Assembly (NCBI GenBank): GCA_033439255.1
Contig: CM065882.1
Span: forward strand, 806,001 to 870,000
Origin: Hericium rajendrae
Lineage: Eukaryota; Basidiomycota; Agaricomycetes; Russulales; Hericiaceae
DNA: 64,000 nt
Reading direction: 5' to 3'
The position numbers and the translations under genes are program-made. Position 1 is the stretch's first letter. Every line of letters starts with the position of its first letter. Shown one piece after another: positions 34,588 through 46,210 of the stretch. Below the pieces are notes generated by a model. The model was not told the DNA's origin and did not search any database. It was given only the letters and a program-made list of their open reading frames with translations.

Positions 34588-35513
34588 CTACAAATACATC
34601 AACCTCAGCCTCACCCCAAGCTCAAAAAGCCAAAAAAACGCACCTAAAGACCTAGCGCCCAACACATCAACATCCACAAAACACCCCGCCCCCGCCTCGC
34701 CCTCCTTACAAGCAACCTCCACCGTCACATACGCCCCCGACCTGCACTCAAACGCGCGCGTCTGCGCCTTCGACCCGTACGCGGCCGTCAGCGTGCCCAG
34801 GTGCTCCTTCCGCGCGGGCTTGTTGCTCCAGCTTAAGGTTTGGAACTTGATGCTGCGCGGCGCGGCGAGGAGCCAGACGTCGAGCTCCGCGGTGCCGTTG
34901 GCGATGTGCGCGGGCGTCTTGGTTGCGGTCGCGCGGGGCATGCGGAGGGCGAGGCGGCATTGTTCCATGCCGTAGTCGCGCGCGCGGAATTGGGCGATCG
35001 TGCTGATCTGCGCGTGTACGGATCAGCACTGACATATGTGAAGAGAGGAGAGGGAAAGGACCTGGGGCGTGACGAGCAGGCGGCGGTCGTCGAGCGGGAT
35101 GACGCCGTCCGAGCTGATCCACGAGTCGGCCCACTGCGGGAAGATCTTGGAGGGTTCGGCGGATGAGGCCTGGAAGAAGGCGCGGCCGTAGTTCGTGATG
35201 GGGCGCAGCGTCGCGGTCGGGTGTAGGGTCTCGAAGCCGGGGAAGGGCGGGACGACGGGGAGGGCGGCGAGGGCGGGTGCGGGGGTGGGGGTGAGGTAGC
35301 GCGTGGCGAGGTGCAGGAGGAGGAGGGCGTCGGTGAGGGCGCAGAGGATGGCGATGAGGGTTGCGGCGCGGGTGAGGTGGCTGGGGGCGATATCTGAATG
35401 GTGTGGTTTAGTAATGTGTAACAGATACGTAGCGTTGTGGTGAGAACGGCACCTTTCTCGAGAGGTGCGTCGGGCTGCTCGTCTTGTGGCAGGGAGGCGT
35501 ATTCGCCGGGCAT
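34588..35513 (-). CDS. Membrane-anchored protein with But2-like C-terminal domain
   Basis: Start MPGEYASLPQDEQPDAPLEK at 35513, then an intron of about 60 nt. A hydrophobic segment follows, LTRAATLIAILCALTDALLLL within a Pro-rich context, consistent with one membrane span near the N-terminus. The body carries FPQWADSWISSDGVIPLDDR, then after a second intron ISTIAQFRARDYGMEQCRLALR, LDVWLLAAP and TLSWSNKPARKEHLGTL. This order resembles the ubiquitin-3-binding-protein But2-like C-terminal domain seen in basidiomycete membrane proteins. It ends at 34588. Function unknown; the domain call is from motif memory only. Confidence 0.65.
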
Positions 35514-36814
35514 GGTGGTCTGCGTCAAGGAGGGACTGAGCGCGGGATCATATCATGCGCGCTCAACACCCTGTGTAGCAGAGCGGAATGGTGAGATGGG
35601 CCAGAACGGAGCGTTCTGATGTGCGAAGCTCCATGTAGTTCGGCGCTAGTGATGTTCGTTGGTCGCTGTGAGGTAGAGTATTTTACTTACCCTGTATCCA
35701 CGATGCAAGGGTCATTTATCTCAGCGTTGCAGCCATGGTGCTGCACTTACTGATTTTAAAAGACATCTACCCTTAGTCGACCCTAGAGCTGTAAGGGTGA
35801 GCTTTGTGAATTCACTAACTAGTGCGGGCGCCAGCAAGGCGTCAAAGACGATCAACTCCGACACAAGGGTCGTCGAGAAGACGAGATATGGAGTGTTGTG
35901 GTGTTGGCTTCCCTTCCTCATCGTAAGCTTACATTGCTTGCCAAGAGCGACCTGCAGGCGAACTAACGTTATATTTTGGCAATTTCCTTTTCAAACAAAT
36001 GCGCTAAATATACTTCCGGCCAATCTCCGTATGTCGCCTTTTCGAGGTACGTCCCGCCTTCAAATCTTGTTCTAATTTACACGGGCTCACATGTGTCTCT
36101 ATGGACCCGTACTTGGAATTGTACACATGATGGCGTGCAATCTATGCGGACTGTCAAGACGAGGGCAAAAGTTGGTCATGTCATCAGATAGAGACCATCA
36201 CGCACATGGGAAGATGCTGAGCGCCCAACTTCGGGCTTCTGACCTTCCCAGTGCGCACACGCGGACGCTGTGCAAGGCGATGCGTGATGCTGGCCGATAA
36301 TGCAGCGGCTGTGTGCATGCGCAAATACGCCCGCCCTCGTCATCGGCGTCGGCCCTGCGCAGCGCGCCATCACACCAACATCGACGCCTGCAGGCTGCCG
36401 TTTCGAATCCAATCTCCAGCCAGCAATCACGCAGCGCAGTCGCAAACGAAACGAAACGCGACGGGCCTGCATCTTCGGAGTCCGGACATCGCTTTGCGCG
36501 ATCTGTCGCGGTGCGCTAATGCGCTGCAACAGAACTGATGCGGGGCTGCTGATACTGGGATTATTGCGTGGGTAGCTGAGATAGAAGGCCGGCTGCGCCT
36601 CGCCTGATGGACGCAGGTTGCAGTCCCTCCACCTCCACCGCTGCCGTCCTCCCTTGCCCTTGCCCCATTGACCGCAACGCGCCAGCCACGAAGTCACTTT
36701 TTTTGCAGGTAGGCGGGGTTTCGCCTGGCTGCGTCTCATTTGTGTTGAAGCGCTGACTGCTGCTCTATTTAGGTGTACCGATCTGAAGCGCCATTGAGTT
36801 AGCGCCGGCGGGCG
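35514..36814. other. Intergenic region
   Basis: 1.3 kb between divergent genes. The longest open frame (36176-36739, minus) has no domain and overlaps other shadows. Nothing else seen. Confidence 0.4.
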
Positions 36815-39472
36815 ATGCCTCCAATTGTCTCAAGCGTACGCCTCCATTCTGTCGCTAAGTACGGGGGAGACTGACCGTGCTTATAGCACTCATCCTCTCT
36901 TTCTTCACCATCCATCGACACCCTTCTTTTAGTCCTCGCCGTCGTGGGCTTCGCTGCGCTCGCCATGGCGTGCATCACAGTTCCGCTTGCAAGACGACGC
37001 GCGGTCGCTCGGGGAGGAAGGAAGGCAGTTACAGAGTTGCGGAGGGCAGAGGCAATGGAGACGGAGGAGGGATTGCTGGAGGGCGAGGACCGGGACGAGC
37101 CTGCGCCGAAGAAATGGGAGTGGCACAGCGCATGGACGACGAGGCGGGCGGACGCAGGAGCCGAAGGCAGACATGGTGAAACGCGTCGGGGGCTGAGTGA
37201 GGATGGCCCAACAGCAGGACCTTCGCGCGTCCGATCGAGGCCTGAGGACGGTCAGGTGAGGGATCCTCAATCGCTGCTACAATCATTGATACTCACCGCT
37301 CCAGAGAAGCTGCGTGTGGAGGTCAACGTCTCGCACGAGTTGCATAGAGACAAGACGCCGAAGCGGACTCGTCCGTCACTGTCGCTGGTGCCGCGGGCGT
37401 TGAAGATACGGTCGTCGTTGAAGGCTACACCGCCGAGCAGCAAACGCAGATCGTTTCTTCCAAGGCTGGGTGCCCTCTCGCCTCTGATGGAGATTCCATG
37501 GGCCGAAGATCATCGCTTCCATCTTCCGTTGGCTCCCAAGATTCCGCCCCCGTTGCCGCCAGAAGATCGTGCGCTTCCATCTTCAGTTTCAGCATCCGAA
37601 CAACCTCCGCCACCAGAACGTATTCACCTGAGCGATGCACCAGGTGCAAACAATGTTCCTCCGGAGGATCTCCCTCCTGCCGGTGCGTCGCCGGGCATTC
37701 GACTGGTGACACCTGCGCCTTTGCGATGGGAATCGCCTTCAGTGCGCGCCAAGGGCCCGCGACAACGTTCTACCTCTGCATCGATACAGTCTAAGCTAGG
37801 GCACTCGTCAGATGCGCGGAATGGAAGCAGTCCCGCTGCTGGAACCTTTGAACTAACACCGCTACCCGCGTCAGAAAGCATCATGGAAACGGGCCGACCG
37901 GCTCTCCGTGCAGGGCAGAATGCAGAGGCAGGGCCTTCCGGGCTTTCTGCAACGGCGGGATCGTCTCAAGCACCAGGCTCAGGTGTTCCGCCGGCACTGC
38001 TGCCCTCGAATCGAAATTCTGTGTCCACGGCAACGCAAATTTCCCCCATACCGCCGCCGCCACGTCATCCGGCGGCAGAGACTGATTCCCCACAAGTCAT
38101 ACTGTCATCGCCTCCTGCTCTCACTATAGCATTCCTGCCGCGCCCGACCACCGCACGGGCGGGAACCCCCTCCAGCACAGCGACCACGCAACTCTCGACC
38201 TGGCCCTCCGTGGGCACGGTGGTCGTGGGGCTAGAGGGCTCGCCAAGCACCTCCCAGGCGATCGCGGCTGGTGCCATACCAGCCTCCCTGCGCGCCGCGA
38301 CGCAGCCCGAGCTCCCAACGCTTTTGGAAGGACCCGCGACGCCAAACCAAAGCGAGCTTCCGCCAGACCACCGGGGGAAGGAGGAACGCGCACCGCATAC
38401 CGCGCGATTGCCGGACGCGGACACATCCGGGCTTCTGCAGTCCCTCCGGGTGAAGGGCCTCGAGAGCCTGGCCTCCATGGAGGAAACAGCGCCCTCCGAG
38501 CGCCACCGCCCCACGGCGCCGGCTGTGCCCGCCTCGCCACGCGCGGCGTCCATGCCTCCCGCCGCGGTCAATACGCCGACCGGGCGCGGGGGTGTCCGGG
38601 CCGGGTCGCTGCCATCAGGCGGAGGCACTGCCGCGCACACGCTAAATGGGCGCGCTGCGGCTGGGCGCAACCACACGATTCCCCCCTCCCTCCGCCCCCG
38701 CTCGAGCTCGACGATGTCTAACGCAGGGAGCGATGCGCAGGACCTGCAGGACCTGAGCGGGTATGCCGCGGAGACGCCGAGGGCGCGGCTGCATGCGAAC
38801 ACGGTGTCGTCGCCGTATAGCGTGGAGACACCCCGTCCGCGGCTGCCGAGTGCCGTCGCACTCGCGGTCACCGAAGAGCCCGAACGTATTCGACCGGAGG
38901 AACAAGGCGGGCCGTCTGTGGAACATCGGGCGCCCCGGTCTACCACCCACAATAGCCGAGATAAAGCGGGGTCGCGGAAGGGGAAGGAGCGCGCCGCCGC
39001 GCGCGAGACGCATGGCGGAGATTATTTGGATGTGCGAGCGCGAGCGCAACCGCAGAGCCCTGGACACCAGAAAGCCAGCCGCTCGCACGACGAGACGCGG
39101 CCGCGGCCGCGCTGGCCCAGCGACACCAGCGACGACGAGGACGCGCAGCTCCTGCGCTCCGCGTCGACGCCGACGAAGAAAACGCCGCACCCGCCGAACA
39201 CGCCGACGCGGCTCGTGAAGCGCGAGCAGTCCGGCGCGCTGCGCCCGCTGCCTGCGTCGCTTGTGTCCGCGTCGCGCTCGAACCCCGCGCACCGCAGGCT
39301 CGCGTCCGTGTCCGCGCCGCTGCAGCCTGCTCCTGCGGCGCGCGCGGAGGACGTGTCGCCGGGGCTCGCGAGCCCGTATGCCGAGCCGGCGCGGACGAGC
39401 TCGCCGACGCTGCCGCCGCTTGTGTTTCCGAGTTTGAGCGTGGAGATGCTGGATATGCATATGGGAGTGTGA
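36815..39472 (+). CDS. Single-pass membrane protein with long disordered cytoplasmic-type tail
   Basis: No named family recognised. I place the start at 36815: a 21-nt exon (MPPIVSS, 36815-36835), a 51-nt intron, then exon 36887-39472, giving 868 residues. This start brings in one hydrophobic span, TLLLVLAVVGFAALAMACI, at about residues 19-38, followed at once by LARRRAVARGGRK, a positive-inside signal. The remaining 800 residues are Pro/Ser/Ala/Arg-rich and low in hydrophobics, so probably disordered. A repeated phrase occurs in GYAAETPRARLHANTVSSPY and YSVETPRPRLPS, and SDTSDDEDAQLL looks like a CK2-type acidic site. The end is VEMLDMHMGV. Confidence 0.65.
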
Positions 39473-41161
39473 GGTGTTATTTATTGGATTCTTGCATGGA
39501 CGGTTTCTTGTTTGTTCAATGTTTCTTATATATCGTACAGTAGTATGCATGCTAGTGGATTTTGTTATTTATTGTAGAGTGGTCGTGCATGCGCGTAATT
39601 GAGATGTTAGGATCTACGGTAGTTACAGTATTGCTGTCGCCGTTGGCATGTGCAGTGGCCAAGTCGGTTCATAGGTCTATTTCGCTATGACCTCTGCCTC
39701 CGCACGAAATACGACGAGCAGAGCGTGGACCCTTCCGGTCCTCGTTCATCGCCAGTACAAGGCCTTCCGCCGTCCCTGGCTCATCCCATCCATTCATATT
39801 TACACCCGAGCACCTCACGCGGCTACAATTTCGGATACCCAAGGAGCAGGAATGCTTCCCTTCCTCCTGTCAATCATCTATATATCAGCGTCATCAAAAT
39901 CGATAAGCCAAAGACCGCCGGAATCGGCGCCGTCAAGAAGATCCATCCAAGACAGCAACTTACAGTGACATTTTTTTTATCATGCGCTCGACGTTCGGGC
40001 TCTTGCGAGTTCATATCATGCTGCGTCATACGCATCAGCTAATGAAAACCTGCGCGGTCGTGACGCTGTACTCCCCTGTGGGCGAGACAATCGTGGCGTC
40101 TGAGAGCAGTGCCGCGTTGGTGGTCTCGCCGCCGACTCGAGCAGATAGACAATATCTATGGCTTGGAATCGACGCCAGAAAGATCCCCACGTACTGACGA
40201 GTAGGCAGCGAGCAGAACTCCGCGGGACTCGCAGAATTGCCTCAGGCGACGTTGAGGAAGGTACGGGCGGAAATCGATCTGGTCAGAGGTTAGATTGATC
40301 CTCAGTGCGGCAGGAGCTCTGTCAGAATTCTTTACGACAGATCATCGGACCCGCATCGAGGAGCTTCTTCCATCGTCTTCCATGGATTGATGACGGTCGG
40401 AAACTGATCGGGCGGGGCTGTTACCCCAGATTTCTGATCTACAATTGAATGTCAAGACCCACTGTATTGACAAAGTGAGAGCAAATGGCCAACAAAAAAT
40501 CTTTCCAGACGGCCAGTGACCGAGATAAAGATCGACGTATTTAGGCCAAGCATCGCCAGGAACTCGTCAAAAGGTTCATGAGTATTGGCCTGATTGCATC
40601 TGTTAATCGTAATCGTAAGTCAATGGCACAGCAAAGTTCGTAGACGTCTGTCAGCGGGGAATTATCTCGATTGCTGTTACCTGCTTCGTTCCTCATTGGG
40701 ACCGCTACGGAAATTACTTCTCTTCTTCCCTCGTTGCGTTGTCGTCGGTAGCAGCTGACTTGATTTCCATGACAGAAGACAAGACATACTCCGTAATGAT
40801 AGGAATGAGTGTAAACAGATCTTGGGTGACAGTGTTTCTCGAACACAATGATGGACGAGTCGACTATTGTGTTGAGAAACAGATCCCGCATTAGAGGCAT
40901 CCAAGCAGTTCGGACGACACAGATGACAGAGTTTGCGATCTGGTCTGCCCAACTCAAATATAAAATAGCGGTCAAAGAGACACAAATCAGGACCGAGATT
41001 TGATCACAGGAAAGCACTGGACGTATGCTTACTACAATGGTGAGATAGCGAGATCAAAAGGGTTTTGGGGAAATATAGTTTGAAAACAATGAACATAGTT
41101 CACGAAATATAAGCCGTGTCTCGTTAGTGATCATGAATATGCCATGCATTTCAAATTATAA
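39473..41161. other. Intergenic region
   Basis: About 1.7 kb. A 158-codon frame on the minus strand (40541-41017) begins with a hydrophobic stretch (ISVLICVSLTAILYL) but has no family match, start context or intron support. Nothing else seen. Confidence 0.4.
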
Positions 41162-41264
41162 GGCAACTTGGCCGAGTGGTTAAGGCGCTAGAATCAGGAG
41201 GTCCCTTCTTGGGAAGACTTCTATCTAGTTCGAAAGAGCGTGAGTTCGAGTCTCACAGTTGTCA
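41162..41264 (+). tRNA. tRNA-Leu (anticodon CAG) with an intron of about 24 nt
   Basis: Acceptor GGCAACT pairs with AGTTGTC (one G-T pair); discriminator A. The D arm GCCGAGTGGTTAAGGC is typical of class II leucine tRNAs. Anticodon stem CTAGA/TCTAG flanks loop ATCAGG, interrupted after position 37 by about 24 nt that themselves fold (GTCCCTTCTTGGGA). The variable arm TTCGAAAGAGC is followed by T arm GTGAG-TTCGAGT-CTCAC. Confidence 0.88.
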
Positions 41265-41802
41265 TCCCCCAGAACAGTGTCTTATTTTTTCCTTTCTGCT
41301 AATAGGGGTCTCATGGTATTTGCAACCACATTGTTGCTTAGGGTAGTTCGATAAAAGTGGCGTGCACATCTAAAGACGACTTTGAGCTTAGTCTCCTCGT
41401 TTTTTCCTAATTGTTTTTGTGGACACAAAGGGATACAATATGTAAACTCAGAGTGTGAGCGTATGCTTCCCAGTTCGCATGGTTTCTACTTTTGTTCAGT
41501 GCCATGGAAGAAACGTGCGCGACACTGAGATCGAATGGCAGCCGTCCTTTTCCGCCTTGTCAGGGAAGGGTTGGGTTTGTACCCATGTCTTTGTAGACAC
41601 CAGGCGCACCATATAGTGAGGAGTCATAGCACCATAGTCTTCCAGTGCAAGAGATTACACAAAGGGCGCAGATAGAACACAATTCCTTTTTCATTGCAAT
41701 ACGACAAACTGCTATGGATGCATTATGAAGGGTATCGCATGAACAAGGTCGAAAGGCCATAGACAATACAATACAAACACTGCTCAATACTTATACGTAA
41801 AA
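41265..41802. other. Intergenic region
   Basis: About 540 bases between tRNA-Leu and the 3' end of the Asteroid-like gene. A/T-rich; no gene seen. Confidence 0.4.
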
Positions 41803-44371
41803 TTAATCGTCATCCATACCCGCCAACATGCCAAATAAGCTCCGCGACGAGCCGTTGGACGCGACTGATCGAGGCGGCGTCGCGGGCTGTCCCTTCGCCT
41901 TGCGCTCCTTCTTCCCCTTCTTCCCCCTCACCTGCCCGAACGTCTCCTCCATCCCTTCAAAGCACGCGCCACAAAGCGCATCTACCGCGCCCAGATCCTC
42001 GCTCTTCCCAGTAGTCAACAGATAATGGAACCGCTTCCCCGAAAATAGATACGCGGGGCTCGGCACACGCTCGGCGAGGAGCAGCACTTCGGCGAGCAGC
42101 CCAACGATCTTGAGCGCCTCGGACACCTGCGCCACGAGCTGCACATTCCGGTTCTCGATCGGCGGCAGCTCGAGCTCGAGCGCCGCGTCGCTCGTGGGCG
42201 CAGGCGCCCATGTGAATGACGCGAGGAAAGCGCGCGCCTCGTGCTGTGTCCAGCGCTCCCTGTCCCGGTCGCGGCTGAACCCGGCCCCCGACGCGCGCTC
42301 GTGCAGGCGGCGCAGGATCCACCGGAGTGCGACGACGGCCGCAAACTGCGATGGGGGGAGCGAGGCGATGGCTGGCATGTCGGAGCCTAGGATGCGGATG
42401 AATAGGGCGAGACGCTCGGATTCCGGCTGCAGCTGGATGGGCACGTGGCGCGCGGCGTCGTGCGGCATGCCGATGGAGGTGTAAAGCGAGGCGAGAGTGG
42501 GCACGGCGACTTCTTCGGATGCGAGGCGCGTGCCGCGCCGGATGAACTCGAGGAGGGTCTTGGGGCGGGTGCGCGTTGAGGATAGTGTGTGCGAGGCGCC
42601 GGAGACGGACGCGTCGGTGTCAGTGCTGTCGCCGTGCAGCTCTTGCAGGGCGCCGCGCAAAGGCGCCAGCGGGTCGGCGTCGTCGTCTGAGTCCTCTTCA
42701 ACCACGTCTATCAGCTCATCTTCATCTTCGTGTTTGTCGCCATGTTCCTCCTCGTGGACATCGCTGGCCTCCGTTTCGTCCTTGTTGTCCGCACTCTCCG
42801 GGAGCCCGATCCCGTCGTCCAAAATGGCGTAGATCCACTCCCGCAGGGGTCGTCCGATGCTCTTCGCGACCGGCTCCAGGTCGGGGTCCTCGAGGAAGGG
42901 ACTACACCACGACGTTGCAGTGTTGAAAGCGTCCAAATGGCGCGGGTGCAGCCGACCGCGTCTGTATGCGTTGACATACAGTGCGCGAATACGTTGCCGT
43001 GTCTCATCGTCTTCGGTATCGGGCCCAAATCCGGTAGATTGCGAGCGATTGAGGATGGTCGGTATGAGGCACGCCTCTGGGGAATGGAGAGCGCACGCTT
43101 CCGTGGGCCAGAGCCCGGCCTCGCCGTCGTGCTTGGGGATGGCATATTGCAGTGTGGCCTCAACGATCTTCTCGATCATGGCGTCTCGCTCGCCGGTTGC
43201 GATCGTCGAGAGCGGGCGGACGATGAGAGTGTCAATGGTGACACCTATAAGATCCGTGACGCCATTGATCTGCTGCTTCGGCTTGCGCTTTGGTACGCTA
43301 GACATGCTTGCGGCAAGGTTCACACGTAGTATCTGTGCTACGCGAGTGATGCGCTGTGAAAGCGTGAGGCTGCGTTCGAAGAAGAGGTCATGCATGCTCC
43401 GGCGATCCGCGAGGAAGTCGTTCCCGACGAGCGCGCCGAGCAACGGCAGCAGCGATATTGGCAACTTCAAGTGTTCAGCTAGACCGGCGGGCTTGTAAAC
43501 CGTGCAGGTCAGAGACAGGGCGGTCGTCGCCTCCGGCACGAGAAGGCCCCATGCGCTCTGCTGAGTGTCGGTATCGACCTTGTTGCCAGACTTGGATGAT
43601 CCCACCACAGTGAACCCGTCGTCGGCTTCAACGCCATTCTCCTCCAGATGCTGCATGGCTGTCCAAACCATCTCGTCCATGGGTATGTATCCCGCATAAC
43701 CTTCCGCATGGAGAATCAGGTAGTCTGAGTCATTACCAGTCACGAAGCCCTTGACCCGCCCGGCGAGCTCGACGGTGTATGGATCGCCCTCCTCGTCGGC
43801 GATATGGACCTGCACGGTATCCTGGAATTGCGGTGACTGCAGCGCCTGCAAGCACACTGGATAGCATAGCGGGGGAAGCATGGAGATCTCACGCAGGAAG
43901 CGTGGCGATGCGCGCGACACAGGGGATGTTCTAAAGAACAATAGGGTTGAATTTATCGTTCCCTGAGTTATGCGGCTTATGACCGTCCTGAATTTGGATG
44001 GAGGATATGGACCTGGACTCTCATTCAGAGTCATGCCGCGCAGGATATGAGATACGCACCATCAAAGACGAAGTAGGGCCTGAACCCTACCCTGATCCAT
44101 GCCTGCACGACGTCGACTATCAACGCATGGAACGCTGTGTATTCGCCGCCATACACCCATGGAAGTCGAGATTGCTGATACAGCGTGTAGATAAATCTAT
44201 CAGGAAAGTCGGTTCGCGACGTCCAGAGACCAAGGGCTGTACTTACGACCATCCATCGACCACAAGCGCAACTGGCGGCCTTCTACTGCTGGATGAATCC
44301 TCGAGGACCAAGACGGTCGACAAGGTGCGCTGGTTCTCTCGGAAGTAAGTTGTCAGGCCATGCACTCCCAT
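41803..44371 (-). CDS. Asteroid-family XPG-like protein
   Basis: Member of the Asteroid group of the XPG/FEN nuclease-like superfamily; RNA or DNA cleavage is not demonstrated for fungal members. Three exons: the first starts at 44371 with MGVHGLTTYFRENQRTLS, the N-terminal XPG signature, and ends ALVVDGWS; 44196-44060 encodes FIYTLYQQSRLPWVYGGEYT and WIRVGFRPYFVFDG; 44012-41803 encodes the rest, about 820 residues in all. The internal XPG-like part keeps TGNDSDYLILHAEGYAGYIP. An acidic stretch lies mid-way (EDEDELIDVVEEDSDDD) and a Lys-rich run near the end (RGKKGKKERKAKG). The N-terminal Asp-containing elements are present; I did not find a full set of metal-binding acids. Confidence 0.85.
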
Positions 44372-45181
44372 CCGGACTGAACTGACGATGTGCTCGTTAA
44401 CGTTGTGGATGCAGAAAGCAAGAAGACAGCTTTAAACGACCGTGGGAACAGAATGAAAAGCGGGGTTACCGATGCTATGGCGGCAGAAAACACAGGCTAA
44501 GTAGGTTACTCGTGTGTATGTAACCGGCAAACACAACAGCAAGCTCGACGGTCACGCATAGGCAAGAATCACCCTGGAATATCAGTGCTAGTCGGACAGG
44601 CTGCTAAAAACATTCATTCCGTATGTCACTTAAGTGGACCGTAAAAGAAACACAAATCAGGGCACCTGTGCTTTTTTTTTTTGTTTGGCCATTAACACTG
44701 TGCTCGGACCTCTCGACGAGCAGTGCGTCTACCATATACACGTCGTCCTCTAAACAGGTAACACGTTCCTATAAGCACTGCTCGGCGCTTGATGCCATTT
44801 TCAGCATGGGCGTCAGAACATTCGCGAGGCGCTGACCGACGTCCAGAAGCCCCGATCCTGTGCAAAATCTGCTGTGGTTCGTCTGTCAAGAATAGCAGTG
44901 TCCTAGCCACATAGACACTGTCTCCGAGTGGACTTGCTGGCATGAGGATCGCACCGGTCGCTATGCGCTACGTGCCTAGACACGAGATAAAGCGGTAATG
45001 TGAACGGCTTGTTAAAGCTTCAGCCGTATTTCTGTGGACAAAGCGATGGCTGTTCGTTCTCCGTCACACTATTATAGCGATGCCTATTGTTCGCCACCGC
45101 CTTGATGTGGCTCGGGGTTGAGTTGAAGATGTATAAAGGGGGCTCGCGACCAAGGTAGAGACCGCTGAACCGAATTCCAGC
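44372..45181. other. Intergenic region
   Basis: About 810 bases, no gene seen. A short T-run lies at about 44672. The right end is the promoter of the Ser/Pro/Arg-repeat gene. Confidence 0.4.
45131..45140 (+). promoter_or_regulatory. TATA box of the gene at 45182
   Basis: GTATAAAGGG, about 45 bp upstream of the start codon and close to the core TATA consensus. Confidence 0.5.
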
Positions 45182-46210
45182 ATGCCTGCCCAGACGTCCC
45201 CGCAGAGCCCCAAGTCTGTTCACCACCGCTCCCAGACATCTCAACAAGCTCGACCGTCGTCGTCATCATCTCGTCAACGCTCACCCACACCTTCCACGTC
45301 TTCCGCCCCTTCCACGCCTTCCGCCCCTTCCACGCCTTCCGCCCCTTCCACGCCTTGGGCCCCTGCCACGCCTTCCGCCCCTTCCACGCCTTCCACACCT
45401 GCTGAGTCCTCAGCGCTACCGCCCATTCCTCGAGAGTTCAGGTATGCAGCAAATATCCCCGGAAGTGGAGTGGTACTCTCCTACAACGAGCGACACTCAT
45501 TCATCATGAAGCCCAAAACTTGGGAGGTGCACCTGGTCCCGCATGTCTTTGCAGGAGTAGTCTACTGACGCCCGCGACAGGTGGCAGTCGACCGCGCCAT
45601 CAGAGAATATCCTGAGCTGAAACAAGTCGAGCGCAGCCGCATCACTCTCGAGAAGCGCTGCGAAGTCGGGGAGGATATGGTCCTGGTCCGCATCACGCCC
45701 GAGGTATGGACGTCCGTCGTGGCGCCGCTGGTGCAGTGGGAAGTCATAGAAGTGCACGTCACGGAGGAGGAAGAGGAAGAGGAGGAGGAGGAGGTAGTGC
45801 ATACGCACGTCGCGGTGACAAAGAAACGGAGCGGTTCTGTCCTTGGGCGGCTCTTCAATCGCTCCTCGTCTTCGAGTCGCTCCCCGTCTCCGAGTCGTTC
45901 CCCGTCTCCGAATCGCGGCCAGTCTTCGAATCGCGGCCAGTCGTCGCATCGCAGCCCTTCCTCGAATCGCAGCCCGTCCTCGAGTCGCTCCCCGTCTCCA
46001 AGTTGCAGCCAGTCGTCCAGCCGCAATCGCTCTGCGAATCGCTCTTCATCGCCGAAACACGACCTCCCTCCGAAGTACGAACGCCCGCCGAAGTACGAGG
46101 AGTCCGTGCCCATGAAGAGCCATGCACAGGAGCCGAAAGACAAAGACTTGTTGAGCCCAAACTGGGTTCCCCCGCCACGGCCCAGCTCGCTGCGCTCTAA
46201 GACTCCCTAG
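45182..46210 (+). CDS. Ser/Pro- and Ser/Arg-repeat protein of unknown function
   Basis: Two exons (45182-45526 and 45581-46210; 54-nt intron) give 324 residues. The N-terminal third is low complexity with a SAPSTP hexapeptide array. The middle holds the only folded-looking block: LSYNERHSFIMKPKTWE across the intron to VAVDRAIREYPELKQVERSR, MVLVRITPEVWTSVV and WEVIEVHVTEEE, then a Glu run. The C-terminus is an SR/SPS-rich stretch (SRSPSPSRSPSPNRGQSS) ending with PPKYERPPKYEESVP, which resembles a PPxY-type ligand. I recognise no named family. A TATA box lies at the expected distance. It could be a regulatory scaffold; that is speculation. Confidence 0.65.
45292..45408 (+). repeat. 18-bp coding minisatellite
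   Basis: About six head-to-tail copies of an 18-bp unit close to TCCGCCCCTTCCACGCCT, encoding SAPSTP. One copy is changed to encode WAPATP. The array is in frame, so copy-number changes would lengthen or shorten the protein without shifting it. Confidence 0.8.
45860..46040 (+). repeat. Imperfect SR/SPS-encoding repeat
   Basis: Degenerate 12-24-bp units built on CCGTCTCCGAGTCG-like text, encoding RSPSPS and NRGQSS phrases inside the second exon. Confidence 0.65.

Noticed and set aside
37253-37301. Possible 49-nt intron in the disordered membrane protein
   Set aside because: Removing it would shift the frame into stops, whereas the unspliced frame stays open to the end.
38065-38952. Long open frame (295 codons) on the minus strand opposite the disordered membrane protein
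   Set aside because: GC-rich repetitive coding DNA leaves antisense frames open; the product is low-complexity and lacks any motif.
40541-41017. 158-codon minus-strand frame with a hydrophobic start
   Set aside because: No family resemblance and poor context; kept only as a note in the intergenic entry.
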